Below, one piece after another: positions 54,501 to 61,760 of a stretch of 64,000 nt of DNA; position 1 is the first letter of the stretch; the number at the start of each line of letters is the position of its first letter. Source of the stretch: JBEKCP01 sp049509515 (lineage in GTDB: Bacteria > Planctomycetota > Planctomycetia > Pirellulales > Thermoguttaceae); contig JBEKZV010000010.1 in the NCBI GenBank assembly GCA_049509515.1, positions 47,632 through 111,631 of the forward strand, written 5' to 3'. The translations under genes and the position numbers were made by a program. The notes beneath the pieces are model-generated. The model made no database searches. It was given only the letters and a program-made list of their open reading frames with translations, and had not been told where the DNA came from.

Positions 54501-54561
54501 GGACCCCGCCGATGTGCAGGTATCCCGTCGGGCTGGGGGCGAATCGCGTGCGAACGGTCAT
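51502..54561 (-). CDS. gltX: Glutamyl-tRNA synthetase fused to a HEPN-like C-terminal domain
   Basis: One uninterrupted frame of 1019 residues. Residues 1-415 are a standard GluRS: HIGG at 16-19, KLSKR near 251-255, and DYDYFF at 412-417. Residues 416-545 align with the end of the anticodon-binding domain (LRFALTGKEVGVGILETIEI, SLTRVDRALSEAG), though with about 20 extra residues. A Pro-rich linker (547-559) follows. Residues 560-1019 are not GluRS: a beta-rich part (FRGKIALVGRSGLVTGRG) is followed by a helical part with DDSIVWAQTALEGLAEFVLVE and R939-x4-H944 (RDACLH), the pattern of HEPN ribonucleases. Usual GluRS length is 470-570. The HEPN call is motif-based and moderate. Confidence 0.85.
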   Translation of the reverse strand: MTVRTRFAPSPTGYLHIGGVRTALFCWLFARRHGGQFILRIDDTDQERNVEEALAPILHGLRWLGLDWDEGPEVSGPYAPYYQSQRGERYRAAVEKLLAVGAAYYDYATSEELQAERQAAEREKQSFVYSRRFLAETAADRARFEAEGRRGVVRLKMPREGTLVIDDLVRGKVEVQWAREQDHVIQRADGSCLYHLANVVDDHDFRITHVIRAEEHLSNTPRQVFIAQSLGYDLPQYAHLPFVAEPGSKTKLSKRKLDKYLKNPDFAQLMKHGRKVAEALRLAVDPDTFNPVVTDFYEQVGYLPDAVINYLALLGWSLDDKTEEFSRRQLIESFSLERVNKAAASFDPAKLWAFQLRHMQRLSVAEKAALVVPYLQRAGLAPDCPPEDLRRKVEHVVAAAGDRIKTAGDILDYDYFFTPDDKFRVDQTALGKLVATREDAEDLWRCREAVRSGRRSEWRGALALACCTISDGAVFAAALELEATGLPPLADAAPVEVVKGARAARKLRFALTGKEVGVGILETIEILGTAGSLTRVDRALSEAGFPATAPAPTPSQLPMELARRLAEVPVAVREMRDLSKPWRPIPLFRGKIALVGRSGLVTGRGRVEMQLAPRPSVAFHLEPMPPWPLPNFSEAELRIPRRGVAAPAIVTNLRITSGAGAECVEGMTNGRVVAGAHEALRQVVFHIADFCDYHGTPIREDDLAHGMWAGRLILAAREWLITVDALRDAQERREVASKHGAVPITHVGRVERSDGRGFFPEESEALLEAIRTFLSLVRGQWVAPVLLIGLGEDGQCAWQDWTPYRTRGAPGFGSWCPVHDMKYVVSLFPRFLERWADPAWREILGLATWLYVQSNAQGLLDDSIVWAQTALEGLAEFVLVEHGAPGRAVAAPAAGREKTARLLEAVGVPSEIPEPLPALGEFAAGEHLGNGLDVMIRVRDACLHRTLESRRFLRRLACSKRAFFDATQMGLWYLDLCLLWLLGYEGRYQSRVHAKWAGETEPVPWKQPLPYPLTPGENG

Positions 54562-54689
54562 GAGGGGGGATCAACGGGCTGCGAAGGCTGCGCCAGCTCC
54601 CTCAGAAGGATGGCTCGCAACCGATCGCCTCCACATTATTCCCGATTCCGCCCTAGGTGTCTACGGCACCGGGGAAGGGAGAAGGCGGA

Positions 54690-54782
54690 AGGTTTTGGGT
54701 CTTGGGCCTTGGGCCTTGGAGCTTGGAGCTTGGAGCACGAGGCAAAACCCCAAGACCTAAGACCCAAGACCTAAGGCCTATT
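54690..54782. repeat. Heptanucleotide-type repeat upstream of gltX
   Basis: GGGCCTT/GGAGCTT units on one side and CCAAGAC/CTAAGAC units on the other, with 7-bp period. The tract can fold back. It fills most of the gap between gltX and the next gene. Confidence 0.75.
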
Positions 54783-54805
54783 TCCCCGTTCCGTGATTCC
54801 TGTCC

Positions 54806-56071
54806 TTATCGCCCCCAATTTGGGGACGTTCCCTTCTGACGCTTCAACCGTTCTTCCAGTAGGCGCTTTTTCAGGGCCTTGCGATCCGCCTTCGTGAGCT
54901 TATGCGCCGATGTGGGCAAGGCCGGGGGTGAAGGGGCCGCGGGCGTTGCGGCGGCGGGCGTCGTGCTGGGAAGACCTGTGGAACCCACCCGCCGTAGCAC
55001 AGGTTGCCCCTTGCCGTGCGACGGATCAACCGCCACCCATCGGTCGGACGTTGCCGAGGGGCCGTCGCCGGTGTCCCGGTCCGGCGGCTGCGACGTGGCT
55101 TCGACTTCGCTATCTCCGTCGGTGGAAGCCTCGCTGTCGGTAGTGGCCTCGTCGGCCGGCTCCGCGCCCGTTGCCGGCCGGGGCCGCGGGAGCCGGCCCT
55201 CGGCATCCAGCAGGACGTGGCGGGCGTGCAATCCCAGCGCCGTCAAGAGGAGCAGGTGGCCCGTCATCCCCGCCGCCTGACCCGCAAGGCGCCAAGCGGC
55301 GTCGTCCGGCGCGATCCAGCCGCAATGAATGGCAATGGCCGCAGCATAACAGCATGTGGCCAAGAGGGCGGCCGCAGTGGAGCCGCGGAATTCCCACATG
55401 TCCACCAGCAGCCGCGAGCCCACCGCGCCGAGAAGGCAGGCGGCCGGGACGATCCACCAGATCGAGCCGTCGCCCAACAGCCGGGTGCCGGCCAGGGCCG
55501 TCATCACCTCGCCCAGCACGTCGCCGAGTGAGGTGGCCGTATCGCTGGCCACCAGGAAACAGCAGGCGGCCGCCCAGGCCCAAATCCGATAGCGGCCCTG
55601 GTAGTCGTTCACCTTGTGGCGGCGGATGTTGTAAACCAGCAGGGCCGTAAGGCCGGCGGCCAGCAGCAGGAGTGAGGAGAACCAGCGGCCCAAACTCCCG
55701 GCGGCAGCCAAGTCGAGCGCGGCCGGCCGCCGGCCGCCGGGCCGCGCAAGAGCCTCCGGGAACCCGGCTCCCAACGCCACCAGCCCGCCGATCGCGGCCA
55801 GCCCCAGTACGAACGTCACCGCCAGCGTCGAAACCCGCCGCGGAATCAGATCGGTCAGCCGCGGCTGCTCGGCGAGAAAGTCGGCATTCCCGTAGTTCTG
55901 CGACTTGTGGACCGGCGCGGCGCGCATCGTGCCCGGGCCGCCGGACCCCTCCGTTTGGGTGACTAGTGACTGGTCCCCCACCTCCGTGCCATGGGCATAC
56001 TCCTCGGCGAGCAGCCGGCGGCGCCGGTCGTCGCGATGTCCGCTTCTGCCGAGTGAAGAGCCGAGAGACAT
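54806..56071 (-). CDS. Polytopic membrane protein of unknown function
   Basis: About 421 residues if started at ATG 56071; the frame is open further and the start is uncertain. A soluble N-terminal part (VHKSQNYGNADFLAEQPRLT) is followed by about six TM segments (VTFVLGLAAIGGLVALGAG, SSLLLLAAGLTALLV, and others). An acidic, Pro-rich linker follows, then a basic tail (KLTKADRKALKKRLLEERLK). No family recognised. It lies between gltX and the RloB-like gene on the same strand. Confidence 0.7.
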   Translation of the reverse strand: MSLGSSLGRSGHRDDRRRRLLAEEYAHGTEVGDQSLVTQTEGSGGPGTMRAAPVHKSQNYGNADFLAEQPRLTDLIPRRVSTLAVTFVLGLAAIGGLVALGAGFPEALARPGGRRPAALDLAAAGSLGRWFSSLLLLAAGLTALLVYNIRRHKVNDYQGRYRIWAWAAACCFLVASDTATSLGDVLGEVMTALAGTRLLGDGSIWWIVPAACLLGAVGSRLLVDMWEFRGSTAAALLATCCYAAAIAIHCGWIAPDDAAWRLAGQAAGMTGHLLLLTALGLHARHVLLDAEGRLPRPRPATGAEPADEATTDSEASTDGDSEVEATSQPPDRDTGDGPSATSDRWVAVDPSHGKGQPVLRRVGSTGLPSTTPAAATPAAPSPPALPTSAHKLTKADRKALKKRLLEERLKRQKGTSPNWGR

Positions 56072-56209
56072 GGCTGCCAAAAAAGAGAGAATAGCGTCTC
56101 TTTGAAAGTCGGCATTTCCCGCCAGAGAATCCAAGGTTTGACAGAAGGAGAGCAGGGCCTCGCCGCCTCCCATTGCGGAAAACGTGACCCCGGCCGGCTC
56201 AGAGCGAGC

Positions 56210-56839
56210 CTACCCCCCGGCAGGCTCAAGGAGCTTCTTGACGAGTTTATAGACGTGCGAGCCCGTTTTCTGCGGCCAGCGTTGGCCGGGGGGCTGATCG
56301 AGCGCCTCTGCCCGCCGAACGGCATCGGCGGCGGCGGCCAGAGAGCACCGCGCGGGATCAAGGCTCCGCTTGTTGTAGCCACCCAGCACGTCCCGCAGCT
56401 GCTGTTCCACCTCAGCACACCGCTGCAACTGCTCGCCCGGGGCTACGTCCGCAACGTGCAGGAGGAGCCAGATTTCAAAACATGGATTGCTGTGCGCCAG
56501 GTGGTAGCCCTTCTGGACGGCCTCGGCACAGACACGGACGAAGTTCCTGACGTGGCCGGGCTCGATCCAGTGGTCCGTGTCGAGCATCAGCCAGAGCTCG
56601 TCGTCCTCCGCCAGATCGAACTCCCTGGCGAACTGGTCGAGACGCTTCATCACGTGCCCCGGTGCTGACAAGCCACCCCCCGTGGGCAGAACGCGCACCT
56701 TGATCCGCGGGCTCCCAAAGATGTCGAAGTAGGCTTCAGGGGCATGGGTGTCTTCCGTGGCAATCACAATGAGGTTGGCGTCCCTGAGAGTTCCGTCTTC
56801 GCGGCCGAGGGGGCGTGGCTTTTTGTGAGGAAGGTTCAT
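56210..56839 (-). CDS. RloB-like (AbiLii-type) TOPRIM-domain protein
   Basis: A 209-residue protein. The TOPRIM-like acids are in IVIATEDTHAPEAYF (Glu29) and LWLMLDTDHW, and the RloB signature NPCFEIWLLLH follows. RloB proteins accompany AAA ATPases in restriction-linked and abortive-infection loci. The start codon overlaps the stop of the ATPase gene by four bases, so the two form one unit. Nuclease activity is inferred from the TOPRIM pattern. Confidence 0.88.
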   Translation of the reverse strand: MNLPHKKPRPLGREDGTLRDANLIVIATEDTHAPEAYFDIFGSPRIKVRVLPTGGGLSAPGHVMKRLDQFAREFDLAEDDELWLMLDTDHWIEPGHVRNFVRVCAEAVQKGYHLAHSNPCFEIWLLLHVADVAPGEQLQRCAEVEQQLRDVLGGYNKRSLDPARCSLAAAADAVRRAEALDQPPGQRWPQKTGSHVYKLVKKLLEPAGG

Positions 56840-58203
56840 TCGCCGGCCCCCGCAGCGGCCTGCTCCTCGATCAGGCGGTCGATGCCGCCGAGAAATGGAA
56901 TTGCGCCGAACCGCCCTTGAAGATATCCCTTCTCGATTCGCAGGTCGTTGCGGACCTTGAAATCGGCGAGCGAGTAGAGCTGCGTGGCCCCCTCATTGTC
57001 CTTTTCGGCGAACCAGATGCCGTCGCGGCGCATCAGGTCCAAATCGAGCAAGTTCGTCTCGTGGGTCGTGAAGATGAGCTGGCTCGCGGTTCCTTGCCCT
57101 GCCTTGAGGAAGAATTCAATGAACTTTCTGGCAAGCATAGGGTGCATGCTGCGCTCGAACTCGTCGATCACGAACACGCCGCCTGTCGACCGGAGCCGGT
57201 AGAGCTCCGGCAGGAGGTGGAGAAACCGCCGCACCCCGTCGGACTCCCACCAGAGTGGGAAGCCTGCCGCGAGACTTGGCACAACCTCGTGCAGGACTTC
57301 GATCTCCCGGACGCGCACGGAGTCCGCCCCCAACGGGCTCGCTGAGAACTGCCGGCCCTCTGGTCCCTCCCACAGGGCCGCCCTACCCGGCGTCGGCGCC
57401 TCGACCCACTCGCCGGGCCGCGTCTGTGACCTTGGGACGTCCCTGGTGTTCACCGTCAGCCACGCGACGCCCGTGTCTGCCTCGCGAGCAAGCCTGCTTG
57501 CGAACTCGGCAAAACGGGGATTCCCGGCGATCATGTCAGCGAGCAGGTCGGAGCGGTCGCCGGGTTTCATTACGCGGAGCGCGGACCCGAACCATTCGAC
57601 TGCTCGGTGAAGACGGGGGCCCTGCCCCTCTGGGTCGGCGAGGTTGGCGATCCCTGTCAGAAACAACTGGTTTCGCCGCGCGCCGAGCGTCGCGAGGGCG
57701 ACCATTTTCTCGGTGCGGTCTTCGCCACCGGCCGCCGGCCCGAGCTCGACGACCGCGCCGCCTTCTCGGTCCGTGCGGGCGAAAAGGCCCCGCGCCCTCG
57801 TGCCCTCATAGACATCGAGCCATTCTTCAAGCACGCGGGTGGAGTCAAACACCAGCCCGTATCGGAAAACGTCCCCGCCTTGGGCGAACTGAACATCGAG
57901 GGAGGTCGGCACCCTGGCGGTGGCGGGGTCCAAATGGAACGGGGCGTGTGGAAGTGCCTCGCTCGGTGACGTGCCGGAAAGAACCATACGCTGCAAGAGT
58001 GATATCGCGCGCACGAGGTTCGATTTCCCTGCGGCGTTGGCGCCGTAGAGCGAGGCGACACGCAGGGCGTGCTCGCCGGTACCCGGAATTTGGTAGCAGT
58101 GGGGGGAGCCTTCGACTGGCCCGAGGCGCTTGGACGCCATCAGGCTGAGCGTTTGCTCGGCCTTGAATGAACGGAAGTTCTCGACCGAGAAAGAGAGCAG
58201 CAT
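56836..58203 (-). CDS. RloA-like AAA ATPase (AbiLi-type)
   Basis: A 455-residue SMC/ABC-type ATPase. MLLSFSVENFRSFKAEQTLS is a typical start for OLD/RloA-like proteins. Walker A is YGANAAGKSN, Walker B is GVFVIDEFERSMHP, and the His switch is FTTHETNLLDL. The middle is variable. With the RloB-like protein it resembles the two-component AbiL phage-defence family. A perfect -10 (TATAAT) lies about 30 bases upstream of ATG 58203. Confidence 0.9.
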   Translation of the reverse strand: MLLSFSVENFRSFKAEQTLSLMASKRLGPVEGSPHCYQIPGTGEHALRVASLYGANAAGKSNLVRAISLLQRMVLSGTSPSEALPHAPFHLDPATARVPTSLDVQFAQGGDVFRYGLVFDSTRVLEEWLDVYEGTRARGLFARTDREGGAVVELGPAAGGEDRTEKMVALATLGARRNQLFLTGIANLADPEGQGPRLHRAVEWFGSALRVMKPGDRSDLLADMIAGNPRFAEFASRLAREADTGVAWLTVNTRDVPRSQTRPGEWVEAPTPGRAALWEGPEGRQFSASPLGADSVRVREIEVLHEVVPSLAAGFPLWWESDGVRRFLHLLPELYRLRSTGGVFVIDEFERSMHPMLARKFIEFFLKAGQGTASQLIFTTHETNLLDLDLMRRDGIWFAEKDNEGATQLYSLADFKVRNDLRIEKGYLQGRFGAIPFLGGIDRLIEEQAAAGAGE

Positions 58204-58543
58204 ATTGCACCCCGCGTGAGTTTTTCACAGTAAATTATACCCCGCAACGCGCCCAGAGGCGTAGAGCGGCTAAGTCGTGCGGTATTATCACAGATGGCCC
58301 GGGACGCGGCAAGGCGGGACATGCCGCGCCGGCACCACGCCACACCCCACCTGCATTGTTGCGTTCAGCGCCCCCACCGAAAGGTGGCTATTTGCCCGAA
58401 TGGTCGCCTATCGCCATAATGCGGCGGGAGGCACGCGGTTACTGCTCCGCCGACCGTGTTTGGCTGTCGGCGGTTGTTTCCGGCGGTTATTTCCGGCGGC
58501 TGTTAGCCGCCGGCTGGTGCCTTGTTGACACGAGGACACGGCA
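58204..58543. other. Intergenic region between the RloAB operon and the CNNM gene
   Basis: 340 bases. It contains the RloA promoter -10, a run of GGCGGTTGTTTCC/GGCGGTTATTTCC repeats, and a perfect hairpin CCGGCGGCT-gtt-AGCCGCCGG (58493-58513) 30 bases before the next gene. No gene was seen. Confidence 0.6.
58234..58239 (-). promoter_or_regulatory. -10 element for the RloAB operon
   Basis: TATAAT on the minus strand, in an AT-rich patch about 30 bases before the RloA start codon. The -35 region 17 bases upstream is poor, which suggests a weak or activated promoter. Confidence 0.45.
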
Positions 58544-59881
58544 ATGCCCCTTTCGATCTACGCCGAACTCGCTATTATTCTCGTGCTGATCCTGGCCAAT
58601 GGTTTCTTCGCCGCGGCGGAGATTGCCGTGTTGACCTCGCGCCGCAGCCGGCTGGAGCAGCGGGCACGCTCCGAGGGCTCGGCGGCCCGCGCCGCCCTGG
58701 AACTGGCCCGCGATCCCAACCGTTTCCTGATCACCGTACAGGTGGGCATGACGCTGCTGGCCACGCTGGCCTCGGTCTTCAGCGGGGCCACGCTCGTCCG
58801 CTGGCTGGCCGACCGCTTGACCGAGGTCCCGTACCGCCTGGTGGCCCAGCACCATCAAACGCTGGCGCTGGTGCTGGTGGTGTTGGGCCTCACGTACTTC
58901 TCGATGGTCTTCGGCGAGTTGGTGCCCAAGCAACTGGCGCTGGCCAGCGCGGAGCGGTGGGCGGGGGTGGTGGCCCTGCCGGTCCGCAGCTTCCAGGCCG
59001 TCGCCCGCCCGGCCGTCTGGCTGCTGGAACTCAGCACCAGCCTCGTGCTGGCCCTCTTCGGAGGCCGGCGGAAGCGGGACCTTTCGGTCTCGGTCGAGGA
59101 CATCGAGCACTTGATCCTCTCGGGCATGAGGCAGGGGGTGCTCGATCCGGCGGAGCAGCGGGTGGCCCGCAAGGCCCTGCGGCTGGGCGACCACACGGTG
59201 CGGGACATCATGCGGCCACGGATCGAAATCGACGCCCTGGACGCCGACACGCCGCCGGAGGAGGTCATCGGCGCCGTGGCCATGGCCGGCTTCTCCCGCC
59301 TGCCCGTCCACGAAGGCGATTTGGACCACGTTCTCGGGTTCGTGTACACCAAGGACCTCTTGCTGCGGCAGCACATGGGCTGGCCCATCGAGCTGCGGAA
59401 ACTCGTCCGTCCCGCCCTGCTCGTGCCGCAAACCCTGCGGATCGACAAGCTCCTGGAGCACTTCCGGCAGAATCACACCCAGATGGCCATCGTCCTGGAC
59501 GAGTTCGGCGGGACCGAGGGCCTGGTGACCATGGAGGACGTGCTGGAGGAGCTGGTAGGCGAGATCCACGACGAGCACCGCCCGGACCATCAGGAGATCG
59601 TCCAGCACGGTCCCGGCCGCTGGGAGGTGGATGCGGGCGTGGGCCTGCACGACCTGTTGGAGCGAATCGGCCTGGAGGCCCGCGAAAGTGCCCTGCCGCC
59701 GGAAGTCAGCACGACCGGCGGCCTGCTGCTGTGGCTCTTGGGCCGCATCCCGAAGGTCGGAGACCACGCGGCGTGGGAGAGCCTTCGCCTGGAGGTGGTG
59801 CAGATGGACGGCCGCCGGCTCGACCGGCTCGCGGTCACGGTGGATCGCCCCGCGGCATCCCCCGGCGAAAAGGGCGACTGA
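58544..59881 (+). CDS. CNNM/CorC (HlyC)-family membrane protein with CBS pair
   Basis: A 445-residue protein. The N-terminal DUF21 domain has about four TM segments (AELAIILVLILANGFFAAAE, FLITVQVGMTLLATLASVFS, FGELVPKQLALA). A CBS pair follows (VRDIMRPRIEIDAL, GFVYTKDLLL, MAIVLDEFGGTEGLVTMED). The C-terminal CorC_HlyC domain is last (EVDAGVGLHDLLERIGLE). Family members act in Mg2+/Co2+ efflux. GAGG lies eight bases before ATG 58544. Confidence 0.93.
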   Translation: MPLSIYAELAIILVLILANGFFAAAEIAVLTSRRSRLEQRARSEGSAARAALELARDPNRFLITVQVGMTLLATLASVFSGATLVRWLADRLTEVPYRLVAQHHQTLALVLVVLGLTYFSMVFGELVPKQLALASAERWAGVVALPVRSFQAVARPAVWLLELSTSLVLALFGGRRKRDLSVSVEDIEHLILSGMRQGVLDPAEQRVARKALRLGDHTVRDIMRPRIEIDALDADTPPEEVIGAVAMAGFSRLPVHEGDLDHVLGFVYTKDLLLRQHMGWPIELRKLVRPALLVPQTLRIDKLLEHFRQNHTQMAIVLDEFGGTEGLVTMEDVLEELVGEIHDEHRPDHQEIVQHGPGRWEVDAGVGLHDLLERIGLEARESALPPEVSTTGGLLLWLLGRIPKVGDHAAWESLRLEVVQMDGRRLDRLAVTVDRPAASPGEKGD

Positions 59882-60012
59882 CGCCATTGGCTTGTGATCG
59901 GCCCGGGAGGCGGTAGACTGAACGCGGGGCGGGAAAATGGCGGTGTCAGCCAAAATAGGTCCGATCGGTCCCATGTGGCGGCGGGGCATGAAGTTTCCGG
60001 TGTGAGCCAACG

Positions 60013-61023
60013 ATGCGCGACGACCGGGCCTGGATTCGCGATACGCTGGGGCATCGCCCGTCGGGCGGGGTGCCCTACAATTTCGGCTTTTCTCCGCCGG
60101 CCCGCGCCCGGCTGGAGGCCCACTACGGCACCGCCGACCTGGAGGCGGCCATCGGCTTGCCCATTCGCATGGAGGCTCCCCGGTCGATCAAGCCGCTGTA
60201 CGCCTCGCCGGCTGAGTTCGGTCCGCGGGTGACCGACGAGTTCGGCGTCACCTGGAGCACCAACGAGCTGGACCGCGGCTCCCCGGTGGGTCCTTGCCTC
60301 GGCGAGCCCGATCTCCGCGGCTACAGGTTTCCCGATCCCGCGGCGGCCTATCGCTTCGAGCACCTGGCGGCCTGGACGGAGGCCCACGCCCGGCACTATA
60401 CGATCCTGTGGGTCGGCGACTTGTGGGAGCGGGCGACGTTCATGCGGGGCATGGAAGCCATCCTTTCGGACCTGGCCCTCAGCCCCGGATTCGTGGAGGA
60501 GCTGCTCCGCGGGCTGGCGGATTACATCCTGGGGACGATGGAAATCATCTTCGCGCGCTTCGCCGTGGACGGCGTCGCCCTGAGCGACGACTACGGCACG
60601 CAGCGCGGCATGCTCATGTCGCCGGCGCACTGGCGGAAGTTCATCAAGCCGCGGCTGGCCGAGATCTACGCCGTGGCCAAGCGGCACGGCCGGACCGTGC
60701 TGCACCATAGTTGCGGCAACATCGTGCCCATCATCGGCGACTTGATCGACCTGGGGCTGGATGTGCTGCACCCCATCCAGCCCGAGGCGATGGACCCGGC
60801 CGACCTCAAGCGGCGGTTCGGGGCCCACCTGACGCTCTGCGGCGGCGTGCGGACCCAGGACCTGCTGCCGCACGGGACGCCCGCTGAGGTCCGCGACGAG
60901 GTCAAACGCCTGAAGGACGTCCTGGGCCGGGACGGCGGCTACATCCTCGAGCCGGGGATCACCCTCCAGGCGGACGTGCCCACGGTGAACCTGCTGGCCC
61001 TGATCGAGGAGGCGCAGGCGTAA
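60013..61023 (+). CDS. Uroporphyrinogen decarboxylase-like protein (second copy)
   Basis: A 336-residue UroD-fold protein. Motifs are HHSCGNIVPIIGDLIDLGLD, HPIQPEAMDPADLKRRFG and LCGGVRTQDLLPHGTP. The order matches the protein at 21855-23114, but it is shorter at the N-terminus. It is probably a methyltransferase-type or catabolic UroD-like protein rather than HemE. A GTAGG-type repeat follows the gene. Confidence 0.85.
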   Translation: MRDDRAWIRDTLGHRPSGGVPYNFGFSPPARARLEAHYGTADLEAAIGLPIRMEAPRSIKPLYASPAEFGPRVTDEFGVTWSTNELDRGSPVGPCLGEPDLRGYRFPDPAAAYRFEHLAAWTEAHARHYTILWVGDLWERATFMRGMEAILSDLALSPGFVEELLRGLADYILGTMEIIFARFAVDGVALSDDYGTQRGMLMSPAHWRKFIKPRLAEIYAVAKRHGRTVLHHSCGNIVPIIGDLIDLGLDVLHPIQPEAMDPADLKRRFGAHLTLCGGVRTQDLLPHGTPAEVRDEVKRLKDVLGRDGGYILEPGITLQADVPTVNLLALIEEAQA

Positions 61024-61025
61024 AC

Positions 61026-61131
61026 GGTAGGATGGGTCGACGGGCACCGACGCGCAGCGTTGGTCGGCGAGCCCCACCATTTTGCGGGCGAATTCTCCTG
61101 GTGGGGCTCGCTGCGCTCGACCCACCCTACC
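61026..61131. repeat. GTAGGATGGGTCG-family element
   Basis: Ends GGTAGGATGGGTCG and CGACCCACCCTACC are complementary. GTTGGTCGGC is in the left arm. It contains the TAG stop codon of the GNAT gene on the minus strand. Confidence 0.8.
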
Positions 61132-61675
61132 AGTCGTTGCCGCACAAGTGGATAGGGCCGCCGGGAAAGGCGGCGATGCGCAGGGGGTAGAACATCGCGA
61201 CGTTCTCGCCGGAAAGCGGGACCTCGCGGCCCTCCTCGACGCGAACCACCTCCCGCGGCCCGAGGCCCTGCCAGCCGCCGCGGGCATAGAGCGGCCCCAG
61301 CGCGGGCACGCAAAACAGCAACCCGCAATCGAAGCCCCTGCGGCGGGCCTCGTCCATCGCCGCTTGCAACACCCGGTCCGAGAGACCCTGGCCCCGGCAC
61401 TCCGGCAGCACGCAGACGTTCTGTACTCCCGCCACCAGCAGGGGGGCGCCGCCCACGGTGATCGTTCGCCGGACGATGCCCGCATGGGCGATCACCCGGC
61501 CGGCATCTTCCAGGACCGCGCTATACTGCGGCGGGCTGCCGTGCCACGCCCGCGTGCGGTGGAACACCGCGCGGTCGGCCGGAAAGCAGGCGCACAGGGC
61601 GGCGCGGATCCGCTCGTCCAGGTCCGGCGGCATCCGGGCTTCATCGACAACGATGGCTTTCGCGTCGGCGGTCAT
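61127..61675 (-). CDS. GNAT-family N-acetyltransferase
   Basis: A 182-residue protein. AGVQNVCVLPECRGQGLSDR is the acetyl-CoA motif, and MDEARRRGFDCGLLFCVP follows. The C-terminal half is a second, degenerate lobe. Substrate unknown. The stop codon comes from the adjacent GTAGGGTGGG repeat, so the natural end may have been slightly different. Confidence 0.87.
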   Translation of the reverse strand: MTADAKAIVVDEARMPPDLDERIRAALCACFPADRAVFHRTRAWHGSPPQYSAVLEDAGRVIAHAGIVRRTITVGGAPLLVAGVQNVCVLPECRGQGLSDRVLQAAMDEARRRGFDCGLLFCVPALGPLYARGGWQGLGPREVVRVEEGREVPLSGENVAMFYPLRIAAFPGGPIHLCGNDW

Positions 61676-61684
61676 GCGAGTACG

Positions 61685-61756
61685 CGTAGGTTATGCTTCA
61701 GCATAACATAAACTCCGCGCGGCAGCTTCTTGCGTTATGCTGAAGCATAACCTACG
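61685..61756. repeat. Perfect 23-bp inverted repeat of nested palindromes
   Basis: Arms 61685-61707 and 61734-61756 are exact complements 26 bases apart. Each arm contains TTATGCT and AGCATAA, so each can also fold on itself. The form suits REP/IS200-type mobile palindromes. It lies between the GNAT and oxidoreductase genes, both on the minus strand. Confidence 0.88.
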
Positions 61757-61760
61757 GCGA

